64,000 bases of DNA, taken from the NCBI GenBank assembly GCA_023101725.1, contig JALJCO010003930.1, forward strand, positions 58,936 to 122,935. The letters are read 5' to 3'. The position numbers and the translations under genes are program-made. Numbering within the stretch: the stretch's first letter is position 1; each line of letters starts with the position of its first letter. This stretch comes from Atherinomorus stipes. Lineage: Eukaryota; Chordata; Actinopteri; Atheriniformes; Atherinidae. The notes below the pieces were generated by a model that had not been told where the DNA came from, ran no database searches, and was given only the letters and a program-made list of their open reading frames with translations. Positions 11,574 through 22,005 of the stretch are shown here, piece after piece.

Positions 11574-12960
11574 CCCAGCAGCTACTAGACGAGAGGCAGG
11601 CTAACCTTGGACATGTCACCAGTCCATTACAGGGCAATTTTTCATCAAATGTCAGAAGAAATACTTTTACTAAACAAACACAAAGTTGAAATTCCAAATT
11701 TACTTTCATATGAGTCACCTCTCTAAATCATCGCATGTGCAGGATGAGGAAAGTAAATGTTATTAAGATCCACTCCTGCATGCTTGGCAAACACTGAAAC
11801 TCTGTAAAGCTCTTGGCAGATCTTCTGTCACTCTTTTAACTCCAGTGCACTTTGTCTTCATCATTGCGACGCCCAAGATTATTTATGCTTTCTTTATTTT
11901 TAGTCCATCAATAAGTCACCACCATATACTAAACTGAGTCTGTGGGCTGAAAAGTCACCAGCAATATGTGGAAACCTGCACGTCTAACGGTCTGCAGAGA
12001 TTTATGTTCCTCAGACTTAATTATATCACAGTCACTGTGGATTCTGAGTCCGATGAAAAGGTTTCTTTTTGGGGGGGAAAAACTGACATTCAATTACTGT
12101 AATAGTGCTGCAGTTGGAAGCCGGAAGAACACACGGCATCACTTTAACACTAAATGGTCAGACGATCATTCATAGAATGAGGGAGTTTTCTGGTCAGCAG
12201 GACATTTACAATGTGCCAATTAGTCTTTTTCTGTGGATATCTACACACAGGTCTTATCTCAGTATACACTGGATCTAAGTCTGCACAGTCTGGGTTTTTA
12301 CTACCACTGTGATTCCTCCAGTCATGAGCTGGAGCTAATAAGGCTGAATGCCAGCAGCTGATGGCAGCAGAGGGAAAAGAGAAGGGTTAAATAAGCAAGA
12401 AAATACAGAAATCAATAACATTTTTACAAGTCTATGAACCAGGCTCAACACTCAGCCGCTTATCCAATCAAACAGGCTCACTGAGTCAATAGTATTGTGA
12501 ACACATATTTACACACACCGGGTAATAAAGACCTGGTTTTTATTTCTTTTTTATGAGTTCAAGATAAAACACTATTACAGTGCACTTTTGCTGACGCAGT
12601 ACACATTTACATGCATGTGGAACAGCTTCTGGAGACCAGATGTCACATATATGGAGAAATCAATGCTGTTCTTACCTGATATAAGGTGATAAACTGAGAG
12701 CTGCTGACAGTTGCTTCCACATCTTTATTTTAAGGAACGTCCAGTTCTTCTCTTTAGACTTTTTGTGAATATGTTGTCTTCATTTTTAAAGGGCACCCAG
12801 CATTTTTACATGACTTGACTCATCCAATTCTATAGTTTAATTTGTTGAAAATTTTAATTGTAAGCATCATGTTATGAATTGTACACGTATGAATATTTGA
12901 CCTTCTATAAAAGGTAAAAATTCATCTGATTATTTGATGCAATCAGAATTTCAGAACAAC
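11574..12960. other. No feature seen
   Basis: No exon, RNA gene or element terminus is recognised in this stretch. Confidence 0.3.
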
Positions 12961-14065
12961 TTCTAATTCAGGGCTTCAGACTAACTTTTCCACATGTAGC
13001 ACCGGTGCCACCTTTTCAGTTGGTAGCGCCACCTTTTCTTCGAATAACATGGTATTAATACATGACTTTATCTTGATGAGTTGCGTTAATTACGTACCAG
13101 CAGAGTACGTTATTATGTAAAGAATGACAATGGCCCAAACTTGATATTTGAAAAAATATTTTAATCTGCAATTTCTTTGCCTTACTTATATAACTTTTTA
13201 CTGCTGCAGACGACATTAACTAAACAAACTGTGCAGCTGATCAGAGACCTGTGCAGACAGACAGGCAGAGAGGGGGGGGGGGGGTCTTAATGGACTGAGC
13301 CAGAAATTAATATTTTACCATCATCAATAGGGCAGGGCGATATGGCCAAAAATATATATCACAATATAAATTATAAAATTTGCAATAACGATATAACTGG
13401 CCATATGATTGACATGAGACAAAATACTTGAAAATTGCACAACTTTATTTGTGCAAATGAAATTTTACAATTTTTTTTTTTTACTTTAACATGCAGCTGC
13501 TTCTGATGTGCATTACAGTTACAACTTTGTATAATATCAACAGTGCTGATGTTGCAAATTCCTTGCTGTCAGTTAGTTTAAGCTAAAAGCGTTTCCAGTG
13601 GAAATGAGCTGCATATCCTGAGCCAGGTACAGCAGAGGTGGAGAAGCTAAACCCTCGTCCTGCATGTATTCCACGTTTCCTTGTTCTAGCACACCTTATT
13701 CAAAATAACGAGTCTCTGAGCAGAACGTGATCGTATTTATCTGAGCAGAGCGTTCGTCTCATGGGGCTGTGAGAAGTACTGAGTGATCAGTCGGACATTC
13801 GAGACGGGCGGGGTTAACGCAGACAAGCTGGAATGGGAAAACTGTCACTTCCACATTTCCACTGATGTGAATTTAAACGGGTAGCTTTAATAAACAGCTG
13901 ATCGAGCGGGTGAATAAGTACGAAATATACACAGCACGGAAGAAGCTTCACGTGGATGAAATGACCAAAACTAACCTTGTTCTTGCAACCTCGAGAACAA
14001 GAAGAACGTTCTCGCTTCTCATGGAGGATGGAACAAGCTTTAAGTCAATGCGCTGCTTTTACCTT

Positions 14066-14111
14066 CCTCCTCCTCCTCCTCCTCCTCCTCCTCCTCCTCC
14101 TCCTCCTCCTC
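14066..14111. repeat. (CCT)n microsatellite
   Basis: About 15 CCT units. They produce a poly-proline run in the surrounding forward open frame (13910-14386), which is not a gene. Confidence 0.9.
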
Positions 14112-14225
14112 GGTCGCTGCCAGACTGGCTGCATGTGCGTTTGACAGTTTCAAAACAACGGCAGTGCGCATGTGTGTTTCACCCACATTCTATCATATTT
14201 AATTTTCTTATCATTCAATTAAACT

Positions 14226-14316
14226 CGGGGGGGGAAAAGGGGGAAAAAAATCGTTTTTTTTTTTTTAAAAAAAAGGTTTTTTTTTTTTTAGGAAAAGGGA
14301 AAAAACCCCCCCCCCT
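14226..14316. other. Homopolymer-inflated, suspect sequence
   Basis: Runs of G, A, T and C of 6 to 14 bases follow one another with almost no other sequence. The flanks are normal repeat sequence. This looks like consensus error rather than real DNA. Confidence 0.5.
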
Positions 14317-14561
14317 AACGTTACACCGGTATTACCGTGAACGGTATGATACGACCCAATCCTTCATCAACCACAACATGCATTAATGCGCCAGCACAGC
14401 TGCCCGTGCCTCAGGGCTGCGGCAGGGAGTGTTTTCTTCTTTTTATTTCTTCTCTGTCGCAAGTCGCACTGGTGTGACCTTATTAAATTTTGACTCACAC
14501 TTTAAAAAAATCAGGGTACATATGCGACCTGTAGGTATCAGTCTGGAGCCCTGTTCTAATC

Positions 14562-15000
14562 ACACCTTTCTTGTCATTTCATGCTAATTAATCAGTAATT
14601 TCCAACAGATGCAGGCTTCCAGTGACAGGTTTAAGTCAGCTACAGGCTTATGGATAATCCAACTATTCACTTACACTGATAGAAAAAATTATGGTAATAT
14701 TCCAGCAGTTGGGGGGCTAGAGATATACTAGAAAAAAACTGTCCTAAAAATACAGTAATTTTCCATAATACAAGTTTTAAACTTTGCTTTCATATGGGAT
14801 CTATGATGCATTTAGGTATTTTAAAGCTTAATGAAGGATATTAACATGTGTAATAACAATTAAATTACCTATAAATTCAGAAAAACAACTGCTGGAATAC
14901 AGAAAAGCAGGCTTATTATGACATAGAACGTCAATATTTGTTCTGCTTTATGTAATTTTGCTGAGAACTCTTGGTGTTAATCAGTACTTAACGCAAGATC
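14562..15000. other. No feature seen
   Basis: AT-rich sequence immediately outside the hAT element. Nothing is recognised. Confidence 0.3.
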
Positions 15001-15126
15001 AGTCAGTCAGTCAGTCATTTTCTGTACCGCTTATCCAGTTCAGGGTCGCGGGGGTTGGTGGGGCCTATCCCGTATTAAGGGGGGGGGGGGGGGTACCCCG
15101 GGGAGGGCGCGAGTGTGGGGGGGGGA
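15001..15126. repeat. LINE 3' fragment running into a G-rich damaged stretch
   Basis: CAGTCAGTCAG is followed by TTTTCTGTACCGCTTATCC and CAGGGTCGCGGG, the widespread fish LINE 3'-end pattern. From 15079 to 15126 it dissolves into long G runs that look like sequence error. Confidence 0.5.
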
Positions 15127-15283
15127 GATGATCATTATATTTCCATTAAACTATCTGATGATTAACAGTCATTTCAGTTCAATCAGCTACTGAATTTTTT
15201 GCATGATTCTTACTTGCTTGTATAAACTAGTAGTTTTGCCATGAACTGATTTCTGTACAGGCCTACAATCAGGCTCTGAATAG

Positions 15284-16060
15284 GATTGATTGATTGATTG
15301 ATTGATTGATGTTTATTTAGGAGCCCTTGGTTGGTGCCAGCCCTATAGGCTTTTAGACACATAAATAACAATACAATAGCCTGGGAAAATACAGAACAAA
15401 GCAGCATAAAAGAAAAGCTATGAAAATTTGGGCATACAGAGACAGTAGTTCACAAATGGGATACAAATACTTTGCCGAGATACCAGGCCTTTTCCACAAA
15501 TTTTGACAGGGCAAAAACATATTTTCAAACAGCCAGCCTGTTTCAAAATAGATCAGGATTTTTACCTGATTTGATTCAAAAAGACAATTTTTAAGTCAAA
15601 TATAAAGGACAATAAAACACAAAATGAAATTCATCTTCCACAACCTCGAGATCAAAAATTACATAAACGTAGGTGTTCAGGAACGCCTTAAAATGCCCCA
15701 CTCAACTGCCAGAGGCAAGGTGCTTGTTCTTAACTGGGCACAGAGAGATCTCTGCCTCTTAAATTTAACAAAATATAGGGTTCTGTGCATAATAATTTTT
15801 TAACTGAGTTGCAGTAATAGGAGTTGCAGTCCTGGTGAGACATTAGAGCAGCACTTTTAACAGAGCTACAGAAGATTTGAGGTTGACGCACCAAGATAAA
15901 GTCAAGGTATCACATCTGATGGTGCATTCTGGAACAAGACAAGCCACAAAGGATGATTGGAAATATTTGAACAAACCCACCACAGGAACAACTACACTGA
16001 TCTCACAGAAATATGTGAAATATACAAGATTGAAATGAGATTCCAACACTTATTTACATT
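15284..16060 (-). mobile_element. LINE 3' end with reverse-transcriptase ORF remnant
   Basis: Read on the minus strand, the element ends with CTAAATAAAC followed by a (CAAT/ATCA)n tail (plus-strand GATT repeats at 15284-15310), a usual non-LTR retrotransposon 3' end. Upstream on the same strand, 15595-15655 translates to a peptide containing VEDEFHFVFYCPLY. This matches the VEDE.HF...CPLY motif near the C terminus of fish LINE ORF2 proteins. The element is 5'-truncated and the frame is broken. Its upstream boundary near 16060 is a guess. Confidence 0.65.
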
Positions 16061-16413
16061 ATCCTCACTACGAAGTTGTTCAAAGTTTTGTTCGCAAAGC
16101 TTTCTCAGGAGAGGCAGGCTCTGCGTAAGTCTGAATAGTGGGTGGGCGAGTTTAGGTCCACCCACATACCTTTCTATGGAAAATGTATTTAACGTTTGTT
16201 TTTTGTGTTTTTTTTAAATGAAATGACACCTTTAAAAAATATGTTTTTGCAGTTACAGGTTTTTTATGTTATAGGACATGAGTTTTATGAATTCAGTTTT
16301 TTTACATCATATCATTGATAGTATTCCTATTTTCTTTTCTTTTTTTTTTTTTTTTAAGGGCAAAACTGTGAAATGAAACAGGAAAAACATGTTTTGTTTT
16401 GTTTGGGGTTTTT

Positions 16414-16433
16414 GGGGGGGGGGGGGGGGGGGG
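16414..16433. repeat. Poly-G run
   Basis: About 20 consecutive G bases just downstream of poly-T and GTTTT-rich sequence. The length is probably unreliable. Confidence 0.7.
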
Positions 16434-16532
16434 TATAATGTGTTCATATCATGTATGAGAAATTCTTTTTTGTATGTCGCCAAAATTGTAAACAATTGCT
16501 ATTGTTTGGGACCTCCTCTACGATCATGTAAA

Positions 16533-16726
16533 CCAGGGCTCTTCATTCAGTCCTATGAGGGCTGCAATCATGCAGGTTTCCAATCTCTCCCCGCTCAAGC
16601 ACATCTGACAGGAATTAAATAGACCCAATAGCCAATCAAGTTCTGCACAATGACTTGAGTCAGGGGGATTGAGCATGGAGACGATGAAAACCTGCAGGAT
16701 TGCGGCCCTCTTAGGACCCAATTCTG
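16533..16726. mobile_element. Small fold-back MITE
   Basis: The left arm (CCAGGGCTCTTCATTCAG, TGAGGGCTGCAATC, TGCAGGTTT) and right arm (AAACCTGCAGGATTGC, GGCCCTCTTAGGAC) are inverted copies around a loop of about 90 bp. Translations of the two strands resemble each other only because of this symmetry. Confidence 0.6.
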
Positions 16727-19030
16727 TTTTTAAGATAAGTTCATTTTACATACACATGTCTGTTTCTTCTTCTTATCCAGCTGAAGACAGCTGGTGAGAA
16801 CACTTTCCCAAAGTGGTGAACTAAATATGAAAAGGCTCAATGAGTTCATGGATGATTTAAAAACAAAAAAAAACCATTAGATTCTGTATTAGTACCTGGA
16901 TAAGGGAAGGTAATACCCTGTATAGAGATGGGAGGAAAGACAAGCAGGAAGTGGAATCCAGTCATTCTTGGATTGCACCATCTGTGTTTTTCTGGGATTT
17001 TGCTGTATTCTCAGACATGTGGTTCACCTGGACTGTTATCCACACGGACACGGCAGTGATGCTGACCATTAAGTCACAGAGGGAGAGGGTCCAGATTTAT
17101 CAGCTCTGCAGGGCCATGGAGTCAGAGGGGAGCAGATGTAATCGCAGTGATTTTGTCAGGGAGGCAGGATGGTTAATGGAGTGGTGGTGATTAGATTAAC
17201 ACAGACTCCCGAGCAATGTAGTGTTTCTAATTGAGTTGGTGGGATGTCTGTGAATGTGTGTGTGTGTTCATGTCTTTAGGTTACTGTAGGCAGTAGATGG
17301 GTTATAAGTCTGCCAGGTTTTATCACCTTTATGAGTGTTTCATGCTTACATGCCCATGCAATCATTGCCTCGTAAATTACACACACACACACAACAAACG
17401 TCTGCAGCAAGAGACACGTGTTCATTCATGCGGTTTAATGTTGCAGCAGCAGTGCCGTTGCTTCATGACAGCAATTTAACTTAACGGCAGCCGATAAACA
17501 GTAATGTCAAGAGGGAAACAGTCATTACATGCCAGTAAAACAAAGTGCTGGATGCTCCGCAGCACGTGGGTGGATGTGGCATGTGTTGAATACTCAGAAT
17601 CGGCATGCACACAACAGTTGCATAATGTGATATTTTATAAGCTAAATGTAGAGCTAACATCGCCTAAAACAATTAGAGGGATTTTTATTACAGGGTAAAA
17701 GGAGTAGATCAAAACAGAACAACCTCCCCAGGGTTCAACTTCTATAATAAACGGAGTTTCACCACGTCTGTGTTCTGGTGGAGAAGCAGAACGAGGGCAG
17801 AGGAGAAGCTGCAGCAGGAGAAGGAGGAGGAGGAGCTTGAAGGGCTGGAAAAGGGTTGGTGCAAGGTAAAAGTGAATAAGTTTAAAAATAGAACAGAGCT
17901 GAGGTGGAGAGGAACCCAAGTCAAATTTTATTAAGCAGCTCTGGCAATTGGAGGGACAGATGGCCGAGCAAATGTGCCAGTATTTTAAGGACTTCAGCAT
18001 GTTTGCAGCTCTGTTCAGTTAAAAAACAGTTTTCAGAGGTTTTTAACTTAAAAGTAGAGTCTGAAGTCCCCCCATCGTTTCTGTTTGCAAACAACAGTAT
18101 TCAAACTGAACGCCCCTCCCTCTCAGGCTAATGGCCGCCTCGTTCTTCAGCCTATTCAGCTTCACGCATCTCCTTCAGAGCTCAGAAGCAGGTAAAAGCC
18201 AAACCAATATTAACCCTGGTTTTCCAACATGTACATCTCAAGCTCTTACCTTTACTTCGGTGCATCCGCCGTTTTTCTTTCTTTCTTTTACCTTCGAGAG
18301 TTTGAGTGACTGGTGTCTGCTCCAATCATGAGCTTATTTCCACACAGCGTCATGCTCTTAGCTCTGTCATTGGCTGGTGATATAAACAGAAATCTCCACC
18401 CAGAAACGTCCTAAACACACCAAAACAAAATGAAAGAGCGAGTTACAGACAGAGTTGCATTCAAACTCACCACTGCACACGAGTAAAGGCCCTAGGTGCG
18501 GTTTGAGACAGATTTCACTTGCACAAGTCAAACGTTTATTTTCAGGGGGAACTTCGGACTGTACCTTAAGTTCTTACTTCTGATGTCATCTTATTGTTAT
18601 TATAAGGTGATAGCTACAATGTTTAGCAAATGAATAATTGTTATATCAGTTTTGATGGGTCCTAAAAAATAAATATTTACATCCAATTACCATGCCAACT
18701 TCAGGATTCTTCACTGTTAGCATTTACCTCGAAGTTGCTAGCTCAATTGTTATGTGTAGAAATGCCTTACTTTTCAAATGCAAGCGGACAAAAACCAAAG
18801 CAGGATGAAGGTGAAAGTAGCAAAGGGGCTCAAAAGCCCCGTGGAGGTTGCCACTTTCCTCCAGGACATGTAAGTTGAACAGTTGTTCATGCTAATTAAT
18901 GGTTAGCAGTTTCTTTGACATTGTTAATGTTAACTGAGTAAGCCAGTGTTTCCTCTATTGGTGTGGAGGAAACAAACTTGTTGCTCTCACCTTTAATCTA
19001 ATTTCTAATTGATCTATTCATTAATTTGTG
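16727..19030. other. Unassigned, non-coding by inspection
   Basis: A short (AC)n run lies at 17381-17397. The GAG-rich stretch 17780-17865 gives a charged, coil-like peptide in one frame, but I rejected it as an exon. Position 17030-17250 contains GATTAGATTA and TCTAATTGAG and could be non-coding regulatory DNA. Nothing can be named. Confidence 0.3.
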
Positions 19031-19382
19031 TCTTAATCTGCTTTCCCACTGAAATTAGCGGGTCCACATGGGTTTTTACGATCGGCATTAGGCTCCTCTC
19101 AAATTGGAAAAAAAAGCCGAGTCCGATCCTCTTTGTGGCCTCTCTTCCCACCGCTGCATGTCTGGTGACGCCATCACGTTGGGTTCACATTGATGATGTT
19201 ATCCGTGTGACAGAAACCAGGAAAGTAAACAATGGAGAATTAGTTAAGCAGTAGTCAATGTGCTTTCTTGATTCACCTTTGTCCCTCCTTAAAATGGACA
19301 AAAATTTGCGAATAATTTTCTAGCACAGATAGAATGTAGGCAACATGAATTTGTGGTCAAAGCAGAGTTGTTTTGGTTCTTA

Positions 19383-19612
19383 TATGTATCGCAAGCCAGG
19401 ACTGCTACAACTATGCCAGATCCCAGCACATTTCAAGTACAAACATGCCTGTAGAAAACACCCGTTTCATAAATACTCCCCTGAAAAATGCTCGTTTGAT
19501 TGTTACTTTGCATGTAACAACTGTCAAGCGGGTGTTTTTAACAGGCATATTTGTGCTTGAAACGTGCTGGGATCTGGCGTAATTGTGGCAGTCCTGGCTC
19601 GCGAAATACATG
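19383..19612. mobile_element. Fold-back (hairpin) element
   Basis: The left arm (19383-19463) and right arm (19530-19612) are imperfect inverted copies of about 80 bp. Each contains GCCAGGACTGC, GCCAGATCCCAGCAC and an AACACCC block, separated by a loop of roughly 65 bp. The same peptide is therefore read on both strands, and neither is a gene. Outer blocks CTTTCCCACTG (19039 and 19792) and CAGTGGGAAAGG (about 19845) suggest that the hairpin sits within an older element. Confidence 0.6.
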
Positions 19613-21160
19613 AGACGCGACTGGCATAATGTCATGACTTAGGCACGTACTACCCGTCATCACGTAAGTATGCAGCTCAACCCGGGTCTGGCGTTCCCAC
19701 TGCGTGCTGATCGGAGCCGAGCTGTTTGAAGGTGACAGTAACTGTTACCATTTGTTGAACAATTTGATGCGGGTCAATATGGGTCTGTGAGCCTTTCCCA
19801 CTGCCACTAAAAGCCGATTGTTGGTGGATTTAAACAAGTTTTTTGGCCAGTGGGAAAGGGATATTATCATTGTTATGCTTGTCACAAACTGTGGCTTCTG
19901 CTCCATACAACTCCTCCTGCCGAAATTTTGGCTGGTAATGACTCTTCCGTGCCGTGCTGACACTAAAAGCTTCAGGAAAATGATAAATAATAGATGAAGA
20001 AACGACGACCCAACAGTTTGCATGTGCGCGGAAGATGATGTCTGTGGGCATCTCTGTGTGCGTGAGCATGTGTATTGTATTTATCGTGAGACACTGCTGG
20101 AGTTATTTGGGTCACGGTGGATTAATTTTTAATTTTACTGTAGTGAGCCACAGTAACAATGGCACATGCAAAGCTGCAGCTTACTACATCTGATGGAAGC
20201 ATTGCACTGGCAGTTTGTTGTTTTGTGGTAAAAACTAAATGCACAGCAATAAGAAATAATCCTCCAGGCTGCAACAGTAAATTTAAATGGACTGAATTCA
20301 GTGTTGCTGGCCACTCAAAGCTCTCCGCAAGCTACATTGAGCCTTTCACAGAAATATTCATGCAGGGCTTTTCCATATGCTGAGCACATTTCTCTATTAA
20401 ACACACTCACACATCAGGGTCACAGTAGAGTTCAGTATCTGGCCCGAGGACACTTAGGCATGTGGGAAAAGTCAGTTATTGAATGGAAGAGAAGATCTGC
20501 ACTTTCCACACAACAATACACACTTACAGGTCAGTGGAGATGCTGCTCTTACATTTCATTCAGCTCCTCATCAAAACATTTCCATAGCCCATGTGAGGTT
20601 ATCATAGAGGGACACTGTCACATCTCCAGTTTTAATTCAATGTCACAGGAGAAGTTTATTAACCTTCTTTTCCTCACCTCTGCAAGACTGATCTAGGACC
20701 AGCTATCACAAAAATACACCGATGTGTGGAGGATAGTGTGATCCGTACCATAAAAACATGAAGATATCATTGTCAAACTTTTACTGCCGTGTTGGCTGGA
20801 ACAGCATATAATTCAGGTCATCGGTTTTTATAGTTCAATTCAGGTAAAGAAAAAAAAAAAAAAATCTACCTTTTTTCTATCAAATTTATTATGTAAGTCA
20901 CATTAGACCACTTAATAATAACTGTGTTCACATAAAATTCATCCATTAGGAAAAAGGGGGAAAAAAGCGGTCTAGTTGAGGAAACCATTGGACTCTGTTT
21001 CAGTCCCCCATCCGGAGCATGCACTGGCAGGGTGCAACAGTTGAGAGGAAAAACTCCCTTTTTAAATGGATACTGTGTAAATTTTAAACCAAACATTAGC
21101 CAAGTGGTTCTCAAACTGGGGGGCCCAGCTTTTTGCACTTCTAACAAAAATGGGGCATAT
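19613..21160. other. Unassigned
   Basis: This holds the right-hand part of the older element around the fold-back (to about 19865). No further exon or RNA gene is recognised. The open frame at 20301-20696 (+) has no recognisable domain. Confidence 0.3.
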
Positions 21161-21600
21161 TTTTTTTCAGAATACAATGATGATGACTCAACAAAAAGCA
21201 TTGGAAACATTCCTCAGAGATTTAACTCCATATTGACATGATAGCATCACACAGCATCTGCATCCATGATGAGAATCTCCCGTTCCACCACATCCCAAAG
21301 CCGCTCTGCTGGATTAGAGATCTGGTGACTGTGGAGGTTCTAGAAAGCAGGTGGAGATGACGTGAGCTTTTGAGCTTTTGTGACGTGGAGCATTAGACCT
21401 GCTGGAAGTAGCATCAGAAGATATTACACCAGCACCAGCAGCATCCTGAAGCCTTGATCCAAGGCAGGATGGATCCATGCTTTCATGATGTCTCCACCAA
21501 ATTCTGAGCCTACATCTGAATGTGGAGCTGAAATGGAGACTCATCAGACCAGCAACGTTTCTCCATCAAAGACAGCAGAGAGGAGCTCAGTGCATCATGG
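21161..21600 (-). pseudogene. Tc1-like transposase remnant
   Basis: On the minus strand, about 21290-21345 encodes PPQSPDL, followed after a stop by a degraded tail. This is the region around the last catalytic acidic residue in Tc1-family DDE transposases. The remaining stretch (GGATGGATCCATGCTTTCAT, and the AGACTCATCAGACCAGCAAC block) matches a very common fish Tc1-like repeat. Stops and deletions break the frame, so it is a fossil. It lies just upstream of the first visible necab2 exon. Confidence 0.6.
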
Positions 21601-21892
21601 GATGTCCCCCACTAGCCCAGAGCTGTAGCATCATAAATACCTGGATGGGCAAGGGTCACCTCAACTTCCACAACTGTAAGCTTCATCAGGAAGCAAAGAT
21701 TTAAGCCTGATCTTAACGGTCGCTCCGTGTTCCGTGAGAGAAGGCCTGATAACTGAAGTCATGCTCATGTCTGGCTTACTCAGAGCTTTATTTGTGAGGA
21801 AGGATTTTAAATCCTAATCTGTATCTAACCAATGAAGAATAAAGTATAAAATGAGGTATGAAACAGTCCGCTGTGTCTCTCTTCCTCTCCAG

Positions 21893-22005
21893 TCCTTGCT
21901 GCTGATTCGCCAGGAGATGGTGGTGTCCCAGAAGAAGCTCGGCGAGTTCTGCGAGGCTCTGAAGCAGTACCTGAAGAACGTGTCCACTCAGAGGGACTGC
22001 TTCCA
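21893..22005 (+). CDS. necab2: necab2 exon, helix before the ABM domain
   Basis: The acceptor is CTTCCTCTCCAG and the donor is GTAAGT. The exon starts in phase 0 and ends two bases into a codon (CA). It encodes SLLLIRQEM, then a charged helix ([17 protein letters not shown]) and TQRDCF. The split codon is completed as His by the next exon. Upstream there is a good pyrimidine tract but no recognisable neighbouring exon for 21.8 kb. Confidence 0.93.

Larger units (their letters stand above)
12969..14553. mobile_element. hAT-like element with 8-bp target duplication
   Basis: The left terminus is CAGGGCTTCAGACT and the right terminus is AGTCTGGAGCCCTG, an inverted pair with one mismatch. The flanks are TTCTAATT (12961-12968) and TTCTAATC (14554-14561), matching at 7 of 8 positions, as expected for hAT. 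The 1585-bp body contains a further repeat-like block at about 13330 (CAGGGCGATATGGCC), a CCT microsatellite and a homopolymer-damaged island. No intact transposase is visible. Confidence 0.75.

Noticed and set aside
13910..14386. 158-codon frame with a poly-proline run
   Set aside because: It runs through a CCT microsatellite and a homopolymer-damaged island within a hAT element.
17742..17925. Coiled-coil-like peptide (EEKLQQEKEEEELEGLEKGWCK) as a missing necab2 exon
   Set aside because: It comes from GAG-rich low-complexity sequence, has no proper acceptor and does not resemble the NECAB coiled-coil region.
19373..19635. Pair of near-identical peptides on opposite strands
   Set aside because: Same cause as above: the fold-back element at 19383-19612.
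1..21892. EF-hand and coiled-coil exons of necab2
   Set aside because: I looked for calcium-loop codons (D-x-D/N-x-D/N-G) and for the RLxxLIxRLE-type coil exon on the + strand and found none with splice sites. They are probably upstream of the window.
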